From assembly GCF_000403355.2 (NCBI RefSeq), contig NZ_KE159646.1, positions 1,206,258 through 1,270,257 on the forward strand: 64,000 nt of DNA, written 5' to 3'. How positions within the stretch are numbered: the stretch's first letter is position 1; each line of letters begins with the position of its first letter. The translations under genes were made by a program, and so were the position numbers. Positions 29,256 to 38,893 of this stretch are shown piece after piece. The stretch is from Adlercreutzia caecimuris B7. GTDB taxonomy: Bacteria > Actinomycetota > Coriobacteriia > Coriobacteriales > Eggerthellaceae. The notes beneath the pieces are model-generated. The model did no database searches and was not told the origin of the DNA. It saw nothing but the letters and a program-made list of their open reading frames with translations.

Positions 29256-31398
29256 GGACCTTCGGAGCAGGGCGGCCCTTCGCGGGCTTGAAGGCGCCTG
29301 CTTTGCCGGCGCCCTTGCCGGCCTTCGGGCCGCGGGCGCCCGATTCGGCTCTGCCGCTCTTGCCCGGCACACCGCCCTTCCCCGCTTCCGACCGGCCGCC
29401 CTTCGCCGCTTTCTCGGGCGCGTTTCTCTTTGCCGCCTTCGCGGGCGCGCCGCCCTTCCCCTTGCGCGGGACGCTCGCGTCCTCGTCGCGCTTCTTGGGA
29501 CGGATGGGCCGGATGAGGCACTTCTCGTCCCAGCCGATGAGGTCTTGGCGGCCGGCCTTCACCAGCGCCTCGCGCACCAGGTCGTAATTCGCGGGGTTGC
29601 GGTATTGGATGAGCGCGCGCTGCATGGCCTTCTCGCGGGCGGATTTCGGCACGTAGATGGACTCCATGGTACGCGGGTCCAGCCCCGTGTAGTACATGCA
29701 CGTGGAGATGGTGGAGGGCGTGGGGTAGAAGTCCTGCACCTGCTCGGGGTTGAAGCCCATGTCGCGCACGTACTCCGCCAGCTCGACGGCCTCGGCAAGC
29801 GTGCTGCCCGGGTGCGAGCTCATGAGATAGGGCACCACGAACTGGTCCTTCCCCGCCGCACGGTTGGCCTCGTCGAAGGCCTCGCAGAAGGCGTCGTAGA
29901 CCGCCCGCGGCGGCTTGCCCATGGCGGAAAGCACCGTGTCGGACACGTGCTCGGGGGCCACGCGCAGCTGGCCGGACACGTGGTGGGCAGCCAGCTCGTG
30001 CAAAAAGGTGCGCTCGGGATCGGGATCGGCCATCACGTAGTCGAAGCGGATGCCGCTGCGCACGAACACCTTCTTCACCCCGGGCAGCCTCCGCAGCTTG
30101 CGCAGCAGACCCGTGTAGTCGCGGTGGTCGGCCTTCAAGGCCGGACAGGGCTTCGCGCCCAGGCAGCGGCGGTCGACGCAGGCGCCGCGGGTGCGCTGCT
30201 TGGCGCAGGCCGGCCCGCGGAAGTTCGCCGTGGGACCGCCCACATCGTGGATGTAGCCCTTGAAGTCGGGCTCGGCGGTCATGGCGCGGGCCTCTTCCAG
30301 AAGCGACTCGTGGGAGCGGCCCGTGACGATGCGGCCCTGATGGAAGGTGAGCGCGCAGAAGGCACACTCACCGAAGCAGCCGCGGCAGGAGGTGAGCGAG
30401 AACTTCACCTCGGCAAGGGCCGGCACGCCCCCGGCCGCGTCGTAGGAGGGGTGCCACGTGCGCGCGTAGGGCAGCCGGTAGACGGCGTCCATCTCGTTTT
30501 GCGTGAGGGGCGCGGCAGGCGGGTTCTGCACCACGTACACGCCATGGGGGTAGGCCTCCACCAGGCGACTGCCCGTGACCGGATCGCTCTCGCGGTACTG
30601 GGCGGCGAAGCTTGTCGCGAAGGCGCGCTTGCTGGCGGACACCTCCTCCCAGCTCGGCAGCATCTGGTAGTCCACCACGTGCTCAAGGGAGCGGGTGCGA
30701 AACACCGTGCCGTCGATGAAGGTGAGATCCTCCACCGCTAGGCCGGCGGCAAGCGCGTCGGCGATCTCCACGATGGAGCGCTCCCCCATGCCGTAGGAGA
30801 TGAGGTCAGCCCCCGAGTCCATCAGGATGGAGCGCTTGAGCGAGTCGGACCAGTAGTCGTAGTGGGCGAGCCGCCGCAGGCTCGCCTCGATGCCGCCCAG
30901 GATGATGGGGGTCTTCTTGAAGGTACGGCGGATGAGGTTGGAATACACCACCGCCGCGTGGTTGGGGCGCCGCCCGCCCTCGCCGCCGGGGGTGTAGGCG
31001 TCGTCGTGGCGGCGCTTCTTGTTCACCGTGTAGTGGTTCACCATGGAGTCCATGTTGCCCGCCGACACGAGAAACCCGAGGCGCGGCTCGCCGAACACGG
31101 CGATGCTCGCAGGGTCGTTCCAATCGGGCTGGGCGATGAAGCCCACCTTGTAGCCGTGGGACTCCAGCACCCGCGTGATGATGGCGCTCCCGAACGAGGG
31201 GTGGTCCACGTAGGCGTCGCCCGACACGTAGACGAAGTCGAGCTGATCCCAACCGCGCTCATCGGCCTCGGCGCGGGTCGTGGGCAGAAACGCCGAGGCG
31301 GGCACGGACTCGCGCGATGTCCGCGCAGCGCCCTTCGCGGACGACGGGGATTTCGGTCGCTTCGGCGCGGTTTTCTTCGACACGGCTACCTTCTTCAT
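29194..31398 (-). CDS. ygiQ: YgiQ-family radical SAM protein
   Basis: Predicted 734-residue UPF0313-type protein. An N-terminal cobalamin-like domain (residues about 40-300) precedes the radical SAM core, whose CFGECAFC (C-x3-C-x2-C) binds the [4Fe-4S]-SAM centre; GCFGECAFCALTFHQGR is diagnostic. The C-terminal 130 residues are Lys/Gly/Ala-rich and low in complexity, longer than in E. coli, possibly for nucleic-acid binding. The reaction is unknown. The start MKKVAVSKK at 31398 avoids overlap with tig, but its ribosome site is poor (GGGGAGG is about 15 bases away). It follows tig by 70 bases, probably co-transcribed. The 3' end overlaps the Abi gene by four bases. Confidence 0.88.
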   Translation of the reverse strand: MKKVAVSKKTAPKRPKSPSSAKGAARTSRESVPASAFLPTTRAEADERGWDQLDFVYVSGDAYVDHPSFGSAIITRVLESHGYKVGFIAQPDWNDPASIAVFGEPRLGFLVSAGNMDSMVNHYTVNKKRRHDDAYTPGGEGGRRPNHAAVVYSNLIRRTFKKTPIILGGIEASLRRLAHYDYWSDSLKRSILMDSGADLISYGMGERSIVEIADALAAGLAVEDLTFIDGTVFRTRSLEHVVDYQMLPSWEEVSASKRAFATSFAAQYRESDPVTGSRLVEAYPHGVYVVQNPPAAPLTQNEMDAVYRLPYARTWHPSYDAAGGVPALAEVKFSLTSCRGCFGECAFCALTFHQGRIVTGRSHESLLEEARAMTAEPDFKGYIHDVGGPTANFRGPACAKQRTRGACVDRRCLGAKPCPALKADHRDYTGLLRKLRRLPGVKKVFVRSGIRFDYVMADPDPERTFLHELAAHHVSGQLRVAPEHVSDTVLSAMGKPPRAVYDAFCEAFDEANRAAGKDQFVVPYLMSSHPGSTLAEAVELAEYVRDMGFNPEQVQDFYPTPSTISTCMYYTGLDPRTMESIYVPKSAREKAMQRALIQYRNPANYDLVREALVKAGRQDLIGWDEKCLIRPIRPKKRDEDASVPRKGKGGAPAKAAKRNAPEKAAKGGRSEAGKGGVPGKSGRAESGARGPKAGKGAGKAGAFKPAKGRPAPKVQRAGKPPKANGRKGGIRKGR

Positions 31399-31468
31399 AG
31401 AAAGGGGCGGGGAACCTCCCCGCCCTGGCGAATCTTCTGGCACGCAGCCGCCGAAGCGGCCGCGGCGG

Positions 31469-32842
31469 CTAGTTCTCGTCGGCCCTCGCATCCTCGGCCG
31501 GCTTCTCGGCCTCGGCTGCGGAGGTCTCGGAAGCGGGCGCGGCGGCGGGGGCCTCGGCCACGGTGATCTTGGCGTTGGCGGCCACGAAGCGGGCGGCCTT
31601 CAGACGCTCGGCAGTCTCGCGCAGGGCGAAGCCGCGACCCGAGGCCTCCAAATCCTCGCGCATGGCCTTGGGGTTGCCCTGGGGGTTCATGCCGTAGCAG
31701 GCGTCCTCCAGGTCCTTGTCGGTGAGCGTCATGCGCTCGTGGCGGTACACCGCGTCCAGGCAGAAGCCCTGCACGAGCACCTCGCGGGTCTGCATCATGA
31801 GCATCATGCCGAACTGCTGCTCGCCGCCGTTACCCTCCACGAACTGCTCCCAGGTCATGCCGGCCTGCTGCAGCTCCATGCGCAGGTTGTTCATGAGGTG
31901 GTCGCGGGTGGCCTCGTAGATCTCGTCGGCGATGCGGCCTTCGAAGCGGTGCGTGAGGGCGCCCACGGCCATCTGCTGCACGTAGCCCTCGTAGCTCTCG
32001 CGCTGCTGGGCCTCGAAGACGCGGCGCATATCGGCCACGAGGGCTTCCTTGCTCGCGAACATGGGCATGTTGGCCTTCACCCACGCGTCGTCGATGATCG
32101 GCACGACTTCCTTCTGCACTTCCTTCACCGTCACGGTGCAGGAGATGGGCTTGTTCACCACCTCCCCGCTCTCGGTGCCGAGCGGCGCTTCGAAGGTGAA
32201 CTCCTTGGTCTGGCCCGGCTCCATGCCGAGCAGCTCCTCGTCGAAGCCGGCGGGCATGTAGCCGCGACCCATGATATAGGTGCGGTCCTCGCAGGTGAGC
32301 GCCTTGATCTCCTCGCCGTCGTCGAAGCACTTCATGGCAATGGAGCAGGCATCCCCAGCCGTAAGCGGCTTCGCGTCGGTGGCCACGTAGGTCACCGAGT
32401 TCTTCGCGATCTCCTCCAGCTGCTGGTTGATGGGGCTCTCGTCGAAGACGAAGGGCGGCACGGTGATCTCCACCGGCTCGTAGCTCGTGAGCTCGTAGGT
32501 GGGCTTCACGGTGACGTTCAAGGCGAACGAGAACTTCTTGCCCCGTTCGAACTTCACGCTCGGCGTCGCCTTCGGCGGGAAAGCCGGCACGAGGTTGCGG
32601 CGATCGAGGGCGCGGGGCACGAGCACCTCGATGGCATTCATCTCGACGATCTTGTCCAGATCGGCAATGCCCAGCTGCTCCTGGCAGAGCTGCTCGATGG
32701 ACTTGCCCGGCTCGGGGCGCACGCCCATGGACAGCGCGAAGGCCTCGCCGGCCTCCTTCAGGGCGTTGTTCACCTCGATGGCCGTCGCCTCGCAGTCGAG
32801 CTTGATGACGCCGTCAGCCAGCTTCTTCTCGGTAACTCTCAT
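31469..32842 (-). CDS. tig: Trigger-factor-like chaperone / peptidyl-prolyl isomerase
   Basis: Predicted 457 residues with the three-part trigger-factor order: N-terminal domain (MRVTEKKLADGVIKLDCEAT), an FKBP-like domain about residues 150-240, and a long helical C-terminal domain ending in an acidic Ala/Glu-rich tail. Trigger factor binds L23 at the exit tunnel. Here the ribosome-docking loop reads GVRPEPGKS instead of the classical GFRxGKxP, so docking may be altered. It may be the main trigger factor or a divergent paralogue; a search of the rest of the genome would decide. GGAGGAG lies ten bases before the start. It is not next to clpP/clpX. Confidence 0.8.
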   Translation of the reverse strand: MRVTEKKLADGVIKLDCEATAIEVNNALKEAGEAFALSMGVRPEPGKSIEQLCQEQLGIADLDKIVEMNAIEVLVPRALDRRNLVPAFPPKATPSVKFERGKKFSFALNVTVKPTYELTSYEPVEITVPPFVFDESPINQQLEEIAKNSVTYVATDAKPLTAGDACSIAMKCFDDGEEIKALTCEDRTYIMGRGYMPAGFDEELLGMEPGQTKEFTFEAPLGTESGEVVNKPISCTVTVKEVQKEVVPIIDDAWVKANMPMFASKEALVADMRRVFEAQQRESYEGYVQQMAVGALTHRFEGRIADEIYEATRDHLMNNLRMELQQAGMTWEQFVEGNGGEQQFGMMLMMQTREVLVQGFCLDAVYRHERMTLTDKDLEDACYGMNPQGNPKAMREDLEASGRGFALRETAERLKAARFVAANAKITVAEAPAAAPASETSAAEAEKPAEDARADEN

Positions 32843-33119
32843 AGGTTCGGTGCTCCTCCTTCACGGGCGGGGCCGCCTTGTGCGGACCCTCAAAGGTTTG
32901 CCCGCTATGGTAGCACAGGCGTTTCCCGCCCCGACGCGCGCAGCGGGAAGCCCACAAATAAGCAGCGCGCGGAAGACGGGCGCGCCGCGGCGCGCGCCGT
33001 GCGCCGTTTCGACCCGAAGGGCCGCGCGACCGGCGGCGAGGTTTTTACGCACCTGCAACAGATCGCACGCGCAAAGGGGTATGATGATACGATCGATGAG
33101 GATTGCAGGAGGTTCGCCC

Positions 33120-33947
33120 GTGCCCCATAACCGCCAGAAGAAGATCGCGCTCGTGAACGACTACACGGGATTCGGACGTTGCTCGGTGGCCGTGCAGCTG
33201 CCGATCATCTCGCATCTGGGTGTGCAGTGCTGCCCGCTGCCCACGGCGGTGCTCTCCAACCACACCATGTTCGACAGCTTCAGCATCCAGGATTTCACCG
33301 CGCACATGGACGAGCACATCGCCGAATGGCGCAAGCTCGACCTGCGGTTCGCGGGCATCTGCACGGGATTTCTCGGCTCGGCCGACCAGATCGCCATCGT
33401 CGACGGGTTCATCCGCGAATTCGCGGGGGCGGGCACCACCGTGGTAGTTGACCCGGTGATGGGCGACTACGGGCGGCCCTACGCCACCTACACGCCGGAT
33501 ATGTGCGCGCGCATGGGCGAGCTGGTGGCTCGCGCTGATATCGTGACGCCGAACCTGACCGAGGCCTGCATCCTGCTGGGCGAGCCCTATCGCGCTGACG
33601 CGAGCCTGGAGGAAGTGGCCGTCCTGGCCGAGCGGCTGGGCGAGGCCGGCCCCGCCCGGGTGGTCATTACCGGCAATGTGCGCGACGGGCAGGTGGTGAA
33701 CGTGGGGTTCCAGCACGGCGAAGGATCCTTTATTGTGGCCACGCCCCAGTGCGGCGGCGACCGCTCGGGCACCGGGGATGTGTTCGCGGCCATCATCGCC
33801 GCCGACGCGGTGAACGGCATCGCCTTCCGCGCCTCGGTGGAGCGGGCGGCGGCCTTCGTCGGACGATGCATCGAGCGTTCGGCGGAGATGGGCATCCCCG
33901 TCACTGACGGGGTGGCCTTCGAGGAGGTTATTCGGGAACTGGACTAA
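33120..33947 (+). CDS. Pyridoxal/pyridoxamine kinase (PdxK/PdxY-like)
   Basis: Predicted 275-residue ribokinase-fold enzyme that phosphorylates vitamin B6 vitamers with ATP. Evidence: KKIALVNDYTGFGRCS at the N-terminus, VVVDPVMGDYGRPY near residue 110, a segment VTPNLTEACILLG typical of PdxK/PdxY, and the anion hole/catalytic motif SGTGDVFAA near residue 220. The start is GTG at 33120, seven bases after AGGAGG. The gap 32843-33119 holds the divergent tig/kinase promoters but no gene. Ten bases separate the kinase stop from the frame leading to the next gene, so both may be one transcript. Confidence 0.88.
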   Translation: MPHNRQKKIALVNDYTGFGRCSVAVQLPIISHLGVQCCPLPTAVLSNHTMFDSFSIQDFTAHMDEHIAEWRKLDLRFAGICTGFLGSADQIAIVDGFIREFAGAGTTVVVDPVMGDYGRPYATYTPDMCARMGELVARADIVTPNLTEACILLGEPYRADASLEEVAVLAERLGEAGPARVVITGNVRDGQVVNVGFQHGEGSFIVATPQCGGDRSGTGDVFAAIIAADAVNGIAFRASVERAAAFVGRCIERSAEMGIPVTDGVAFEEVIRELD

Positions 33948-34013
33948 CCGCCGCCGGTGCGGGCGGAGAAGCCCCGCGCCAAAGAAGAAGAGACCGAAGG
34001 AGGCACAAGACCC

Positions 34014-34646
34014 ATGACACGCACAATGACCCTGCTCTACGAGGTGTATGACGGCCTGTACGTGAACCTGACGAACCGCTGCTCGTGCCGCTGCACGTTC
34101 TGCCTGCGCAGCCAGGGCGAGAGCGTGTGCGGCTCCGACAGCCTGTGGCTTGAGCGCGAGCCCACCTTCGAGGAAGTGCGCGACGAGTTCGCGAAGTTCG
34201 ACATGAGCCGCTACGACGAAGTGGTCTTCTGCGGCTTCGGCGAGCCCACCGAAGCCTGGGAAGTGCTGAAGCGGGTGGCTGCCTACGTGAAGGAGGCCTT
34301 CGGGCTGCCCGTGCGCGTGAACACCAACGGCCAGGGCTCGCTCATCTGCGGCCGCGACATCGCGCCAGAGTTCGCGGGGCTGGTGGACGCGGTGTCCATC
34401 TCGCTGAACACGCCGAATCCCGAGCGTTACGCCGAGCTCACGCGCAGCCGGTTCGGAGAGGCGGCCTTCCCCGCCATGCTTGATTTCGCCCGCGAGGTGA
34501 AAAGCTTCGTGCCCGAGGTGACCATGACCACGGTGGAGACCACCCTCACTCCCGAGGAGGAGGACGCGTGCCGCGCCATCTGCGAGGACTTGGGCGTGAA
34601 CTATCGCATCCGCCTGTGGGTGGAAGAGGGCAAGGTCACGAAATAG
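34014..34646 (+). CDS. TatD-associated radical SAM protein
   Basis: Predicted 210 residues. LYVNLTNRCSCRCTFCLRS contains C-x3-C-x2-C for the [4Fe-4S]-SAM cluster, with one extra Cys between. CGFGEPTE and VRVNTNGQG match the SAM-binding strands. The short length and the LYxNLTNRCxCxCxFC opening fit the family that is often linked or fused to TatD; a tatD gene is present, but about 28 kb away in this window. No SPASM domain is present. The substrate is unknown. AAGGAGG lies ten bases before the start. Confidence 0.82.
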   Translation: MTRTMTLLYEVYDGLYVNLTNRCSCRCTFCLRSQGESVCGSDSLWLEREPTFEEVRDEFAKFDMSRYDEVVFCGFGEPTEAWEVLKRVAAYVKEAFGLPVRVNTNGQGSLICGRDIAPEFAGLVDAVSISLNTPNPERYAELTRSRFGEAAFPAMLDFAREVKSFVPEVTMTTVETTLTPEEEDACRAICEDLGVNYRIRLWVEEGKVTK

Positions 34647-34666
34647 CCTCGACCCAGCGGCTACCC

Positions 34667-37600
34667 CTACTCGTTGCTCTTCAGGCTCTCCACCATGTCG
34701 ATGCGGGCGAGCTTCGGGCGCATGACGAGCATGACCACGGCGGTGAACACGAGCGTCAGCGCAAAGGCGACAGCGAAGCTCGCCGCATGGATGGTGCGTC
34801 CGAACATCACCTGGTCCACCTCGGCGGTCACCACCACGAAGCCCTCCAGCACCACGCCAAGGGCAAGCCCCAGAAGCGCCCCCAGAATGGCAAGCAGCAC
34901 AATCTCGCGGAAGATGTAGGCGTTCACTTCCCGCGGCGTGAAGCCGAGCACCTTCAAGGTGGCGATCTCGCGGGCGCGCTCGGTGATGTTGATGTTCGTG
35001 AGGTTGTACAGCACGATGAAGGCGAGCGCCGCGGCGGCCACCACGAGCACCACCACGACCATGTCCACCGACTTCAGCATCTGGCGATAGGAGTCGATCA
35101 CCTCGTCGTTGTAGGCCACCGTGTCCACCGCACCGGTGGCCCGCAGCGCCTCGGAGAGGGCCGCGCGCTCGGCGGCATCATCGGTGGCACGGGCGTACAC
35201 GGTCAGGTTCGCCGGCTCCTCGCCGAAGGTGCGCTGGTAGGAGGCCGGGGTCATAAAGGCGTAGTCGCCGATATAGTTCTCGATGACGCCGGCCACGGGC
35301 ACCGCGTAGGTGGTGGCAGTAGCGTTGCCCAGATCGTCCTGCTCGGCGAAGGTGATGGCATCGCCCGGAGAAAGCCCCAGCTTCACCGCGAGCTTCTCGG
35401 TAACGACCGCCCCCTCGGTCGGCAGCGGCACCGTCTCGCCACTTGCGCGCTCGCGGAAGTGCCACAGGTCCTGGAAAGTCGCGGCATCCTCGGGGACCAC
35501 GATGGTGGTCATGGCCTCGGCACCGTCGGCGCCTTGGGCGATCATGGAGGCCTCCGTGGCGCGCACCGCCACGGACAGCGGCGCCGCATCGGACAGGATG
35601 GCGTCGGCCGTCTCCCGCGCACCGCTGTCGGCATCGGCCTTCTCGCCCACCACTACGTTGTAGTCCACCAACTCGCCGTACTGCACGTCGATGATGTCGT
35701 TGATGGAGTTCTGCAGCCCCAAGCCCGTCAGCAGCAGCGCCGTACAGCCGGCGATGCCGATCACGGTCATGACCAGGCGCCGCTTGTAGCGGAAGATATT
35801 GCGAAACGTCACCTTCCATGAGAAGGACAGCCGGCGCCACAGCGGCCCCACGTGCTCCAGCAGAATGCGCTTGCCCGCCTTGGGCGCCGGAGGCTGCATG
35901 AGGGCCGCGGGCGGCTCGCGCAGAGTGGCCGCCGCAGCCGCCCAGGTGGCCAGAAGCGTGATGCCCACGCCGAGGCCCGCGGCCGCGCCGGCAATGGGCC
36001 AGTCAATGGGCATGGCGCCCTGGGGCACGTAGTACACGATGGCGTAGGCGTCCATGATGACCCAGGGCAGCACTTGGGAGAGCGCGCCGATGCCGACGAT
36101 GCTGCCCAGCCCCGCAGCAAGCGCCGCGTAGATGAGATACTTCGAGGTGATGCGCGCCCGGGAGTAGCCGAGGGCCTTGTAGGTGCCGATGAGCATGCGC
36201 TCCTCGTCCACCATGCGCGTCATGGTGGTGAGCGCCACGAGCGCAGCCACGAGGAAGAAAATGAAGGGGAAGAACGAGGCGATGGCGTCAATGCGCTCGG
36301 AATCGTTCTCGAAGCTGACGAGGCCCACGTTCTTCGAACGATCCATGACAAGCCAGTCGGGCGGCTCGATGTTGTCGATATCCTTCTGGGCATCGGCGAG
36401 CTCCCGCTCGGCTTTGTCGAGCTCTTCGTTGGCGCGGGCGGCCTCCTTGTCGTACTCGGCCTTGCCCTTGTCGTATTCCGCTTGAGCCTCGGCGAGCTTT
36501 GCCTCGTTTTCCTTGTAGGCCGCCTTGCCCTCCTCCAAGCGCTTCTTGCCCTCGCGCACATCCACCTGGGCCTGGTCGAGCTTCTTCTGAGCCGCCGCCA
36601 TCTGGGCTTCGGCCTTTTTGCGCTCGGCGGCCACCTGGGCTTTGCTCTCGTCCAGCGTGGCCCGGGCCTGCTCCACCTCGCCAATCGACTTCTCCAGCTC
36701 CGCCTTCTGGGCCTCAAGCTGGGCCTTCTGCTCCTCGGGAAGATCGGGGGCCGAAAGGGCGGCCGTCACTTGGGCCAGCGACTCTCTCAGAGTGGGCAGA
36801 GCCGCCTCCGCCTCCGCAAGATTCGCCTCATTGGCCGCAATGGCGTCCTCGGCTTCCTTGAACTGCGCCTCGGCGTCTTTGCGGCGGGTGTCCAGCTCGG
36901 CAGCGCCCTTGGTGTATTCCTTCTCGCCATCCTTGATCTTCTTCTCGCTGGATTCCAGGGTGGATGCCGCCGACTTCAGCTTGCGCCGGCCCTCGTCCAA
37001 CTCTTCTTTCGCATCGTCCAGCTGCGCCCGCGCGTCGGCCAGCTCCTTTTGAGCCTTCGCCTCCTCGTCCTCGTATTCCGCACGGGCCTCATCCAGCTCC
37101 TCCTGCGCCTCGGCTTTCAGGCCGTCCACCCGAGCCTGCTCGCGCTCGGGTGCAATGGCCTCGATGGCGGATGCCACCTCGGCCACGCGCGCGTCGTAGG
37201 CTGCGCTGTCGGCCGGCAGAGCCGCCGCGCCGTCCACGGCCACGTAGGCTTCCACAAAGGGCATGTCGGCATTGAAGTCCTCCGGCAGCACGTACATGAA
37301 CTGCTCCACCGTGCCCGAACCGATGGTAGACGTGCCCATAGCCGTGGAGCTGACGTACAGCGGGGAATGGGCGAAGCCGACGACCGTGAACTCGGTGCGG
37401 GCCAGCGCGTCTTCCGCCTCCCCCACCGACAAGTCCACCGTCACCGTATCGCCGAGCGCCGTCGGGCCGCTCATGACGCGGTCGCTGAAAATGACACATT
37501 CGCCGGGCGCGCTCGGCCAGCGCCCCTCGGTCAAAATGAGCCGGTTCAAGTAATCGGGATCCTCGGAGGCCACGGTAGCGGCGTCCGCCTGCACGCTCTG

Positions 37601-37939
37601 CGGGGCGCTGGTCGGCAGCGAGTGCACACGCACGACGTACTGCTCGTCGTTCAAGGTCGCCAGCACATCGGCCGAATAGGCGCCCGCAACAGCGCTGACG
37701 CCTTTCACCTGGCGCAGCGCCTCGATGTCGTCGTCGGTAAGCCCCAGGGTGGATACCACGCGGATGTCCATGAGCGCCGTGCCGTCGTAGTAGGCATCGG
37801 CCGCCAACCTCATATCGGGCGCCGTCATGCGCAGGCCGGCATAGAAGCCCGTGCCGAGCGCCACGATGGCCGCGATGGCGACGAAACGCCCGAGCGAATG
37901 GCGAATGGAGCGCACGATGTCCTTGTTGAAAGCCCTCAC
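34667..37939 (-). CDS. ABC transporter permease, FtsX-type, with long coiled-coil insert
   Basis: Predicted 1090 residues. An N-terminal helix and a MacB-like periplasmic region are followed by a roughly 290-residue Glu/Lys/Ala coiled coil (about 255-540), then two FtsX cores (SFFPFIFFLVAALVALTTM... and VVVVLVVAAAALAFIVLYN...). Two FtsX modules in one chain mean one copy could make the full membrane part. The coiled coil is outside the membrane and may reach the cell wall. Two GTG starts are possible; 37939 has GGTGAT close by and begins RAFNKDIVRSIRHSLGRF. It follows the ATPase by 49 bases. Role: envelope export or mechanotransmission, substrate unknown. Confidence 0.85.
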   Translation of the reverse strand: MRAFNKDIVRSIRHSLGRFVAIAAIVALGTGFYAGLRMTAPDMRLAADAYYDGTALMDIRVVSTLGLTDDDIEALRQVKGVSAVAGAYSADVLATLNDEQYVVRVHSLPTSAPQSVQADAATVASEDPDYLNRLILTEGRWPSAPGECVIFSDRVMSGPTALGDTVTVDLSVGEAEDALARTEFTVVGFAHSPLYVSSTAMGTSTIGSGTVEQFMYVLPEDFNADMPFVEAYVAVDGAAALPADSAAYDARVAEVASAIEAIAPEREQARVDGLKAEAQEELDEARAEYEDEEAKAQKELADARAQLDDAKEELDEGRRKLKSAASTLESSEKKIKDGEKEYTKGAAELDTRRKDAEAQFKEAEDAIAANEANLAEAEAALPTLRESLAQVTAALSAPDLPEEQKAQLEAQKAELEKSIGEVEQARATLDESKAQVAAERKKAEAQMAAAQKKLDQAQVDVREGKKRLEEGKAAYKENEAKLAEAQAEYDKGKAEYDKEAARANEELDKAERELADAQKDIDNIEPPDWLVMDRSKNVGLVSFENDSERIDAIASFFPFIFFLVAALVALTTMTRMVDEERMLIGTYKALGYSRARITSKYLIYAALAAGLGSIVGIGALSQVLPWVIMDAYAIVYYVPQGAMPIDWPIAGAAAGLGVGITLLATWAAAAATLREPPAALMQPPAPKAGKRILLEHVGPLWRRLSFSWKVTFRNIFRYKRRLVMTVIGIAGCTALLLTGLGLQNSINDIIDVQYGELVDYNVVVGEKADADSGARETADAILSDAAPLSVAVRATEASMIAQGADGAEAMTTIVVPEDAATFQDLWHFRERASGETVPLPTEGAVVTEKLAVKLGLSPGDAITFAEQDDLGNATATTYAVPVAGVIENYIGDYAFMTPASYQRTFGEEPANLTVYARATDDAAERAALSEALRATGAVDTVAYNDEVIDSYRQMLKSVDMVVVVLVVAAAALAFIVLYNLTNINITERAREIATLKVLGFTPREVNAYIFREIVLLAILGALLGLALGVVLEGFVVVTAEVDQVMFGRTIHAASFAVAFALTLVFTAVVMLVMRPKLARIDMVESLKSNE

Positions 37940-37988
37940 AGGATCACCGCCCGGCGCACTGTGCGGCACGACGAGAGCGCACCGGCCC

Positions 37989-38690
<702 letters not shown>

Positions 38691-38765
38691 GCCAACCTCG
38701 CCTCACTGCGCGCCGCGCATCTTTGCTGCGGCAATCTTCTATCGCATCTTACGATACACGAGAAG

Positions 38766-38791
38766 GCCCGCGCCCGAAAGCGAGCGCGGGC
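38766..38791 (-). terminator. Terminator after the LuxR regulator gene
   Basis: An 8-bp all-GC stem (GCCCGCGC with its complement) and 10-base loop. On the minus strand CTTCTCGTG follows, a weak T-run. It lies about 100 bases after the regulator stop and before the ABC operon. Confidence 0.5.
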
Positions 38792-38893
38792 AAATCAACA
38801 GAAGCGGCGCATGAGGGAACCAGCCCGGACGACGCGGTCAAGTGCCGGAAGGATGGCGGCCGAGACGCGAGCGGGGCGGAAGGCGAAGACGCT

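Noticed and set aside
32499-33119. An upstream extension of the pyridoxal kinase frame
   Set aside because: The extension runs antisense through tig and has no ribosome site; GTG at 33120 with AGGAGG seven bases away begins at the expected kinase N-terminus.
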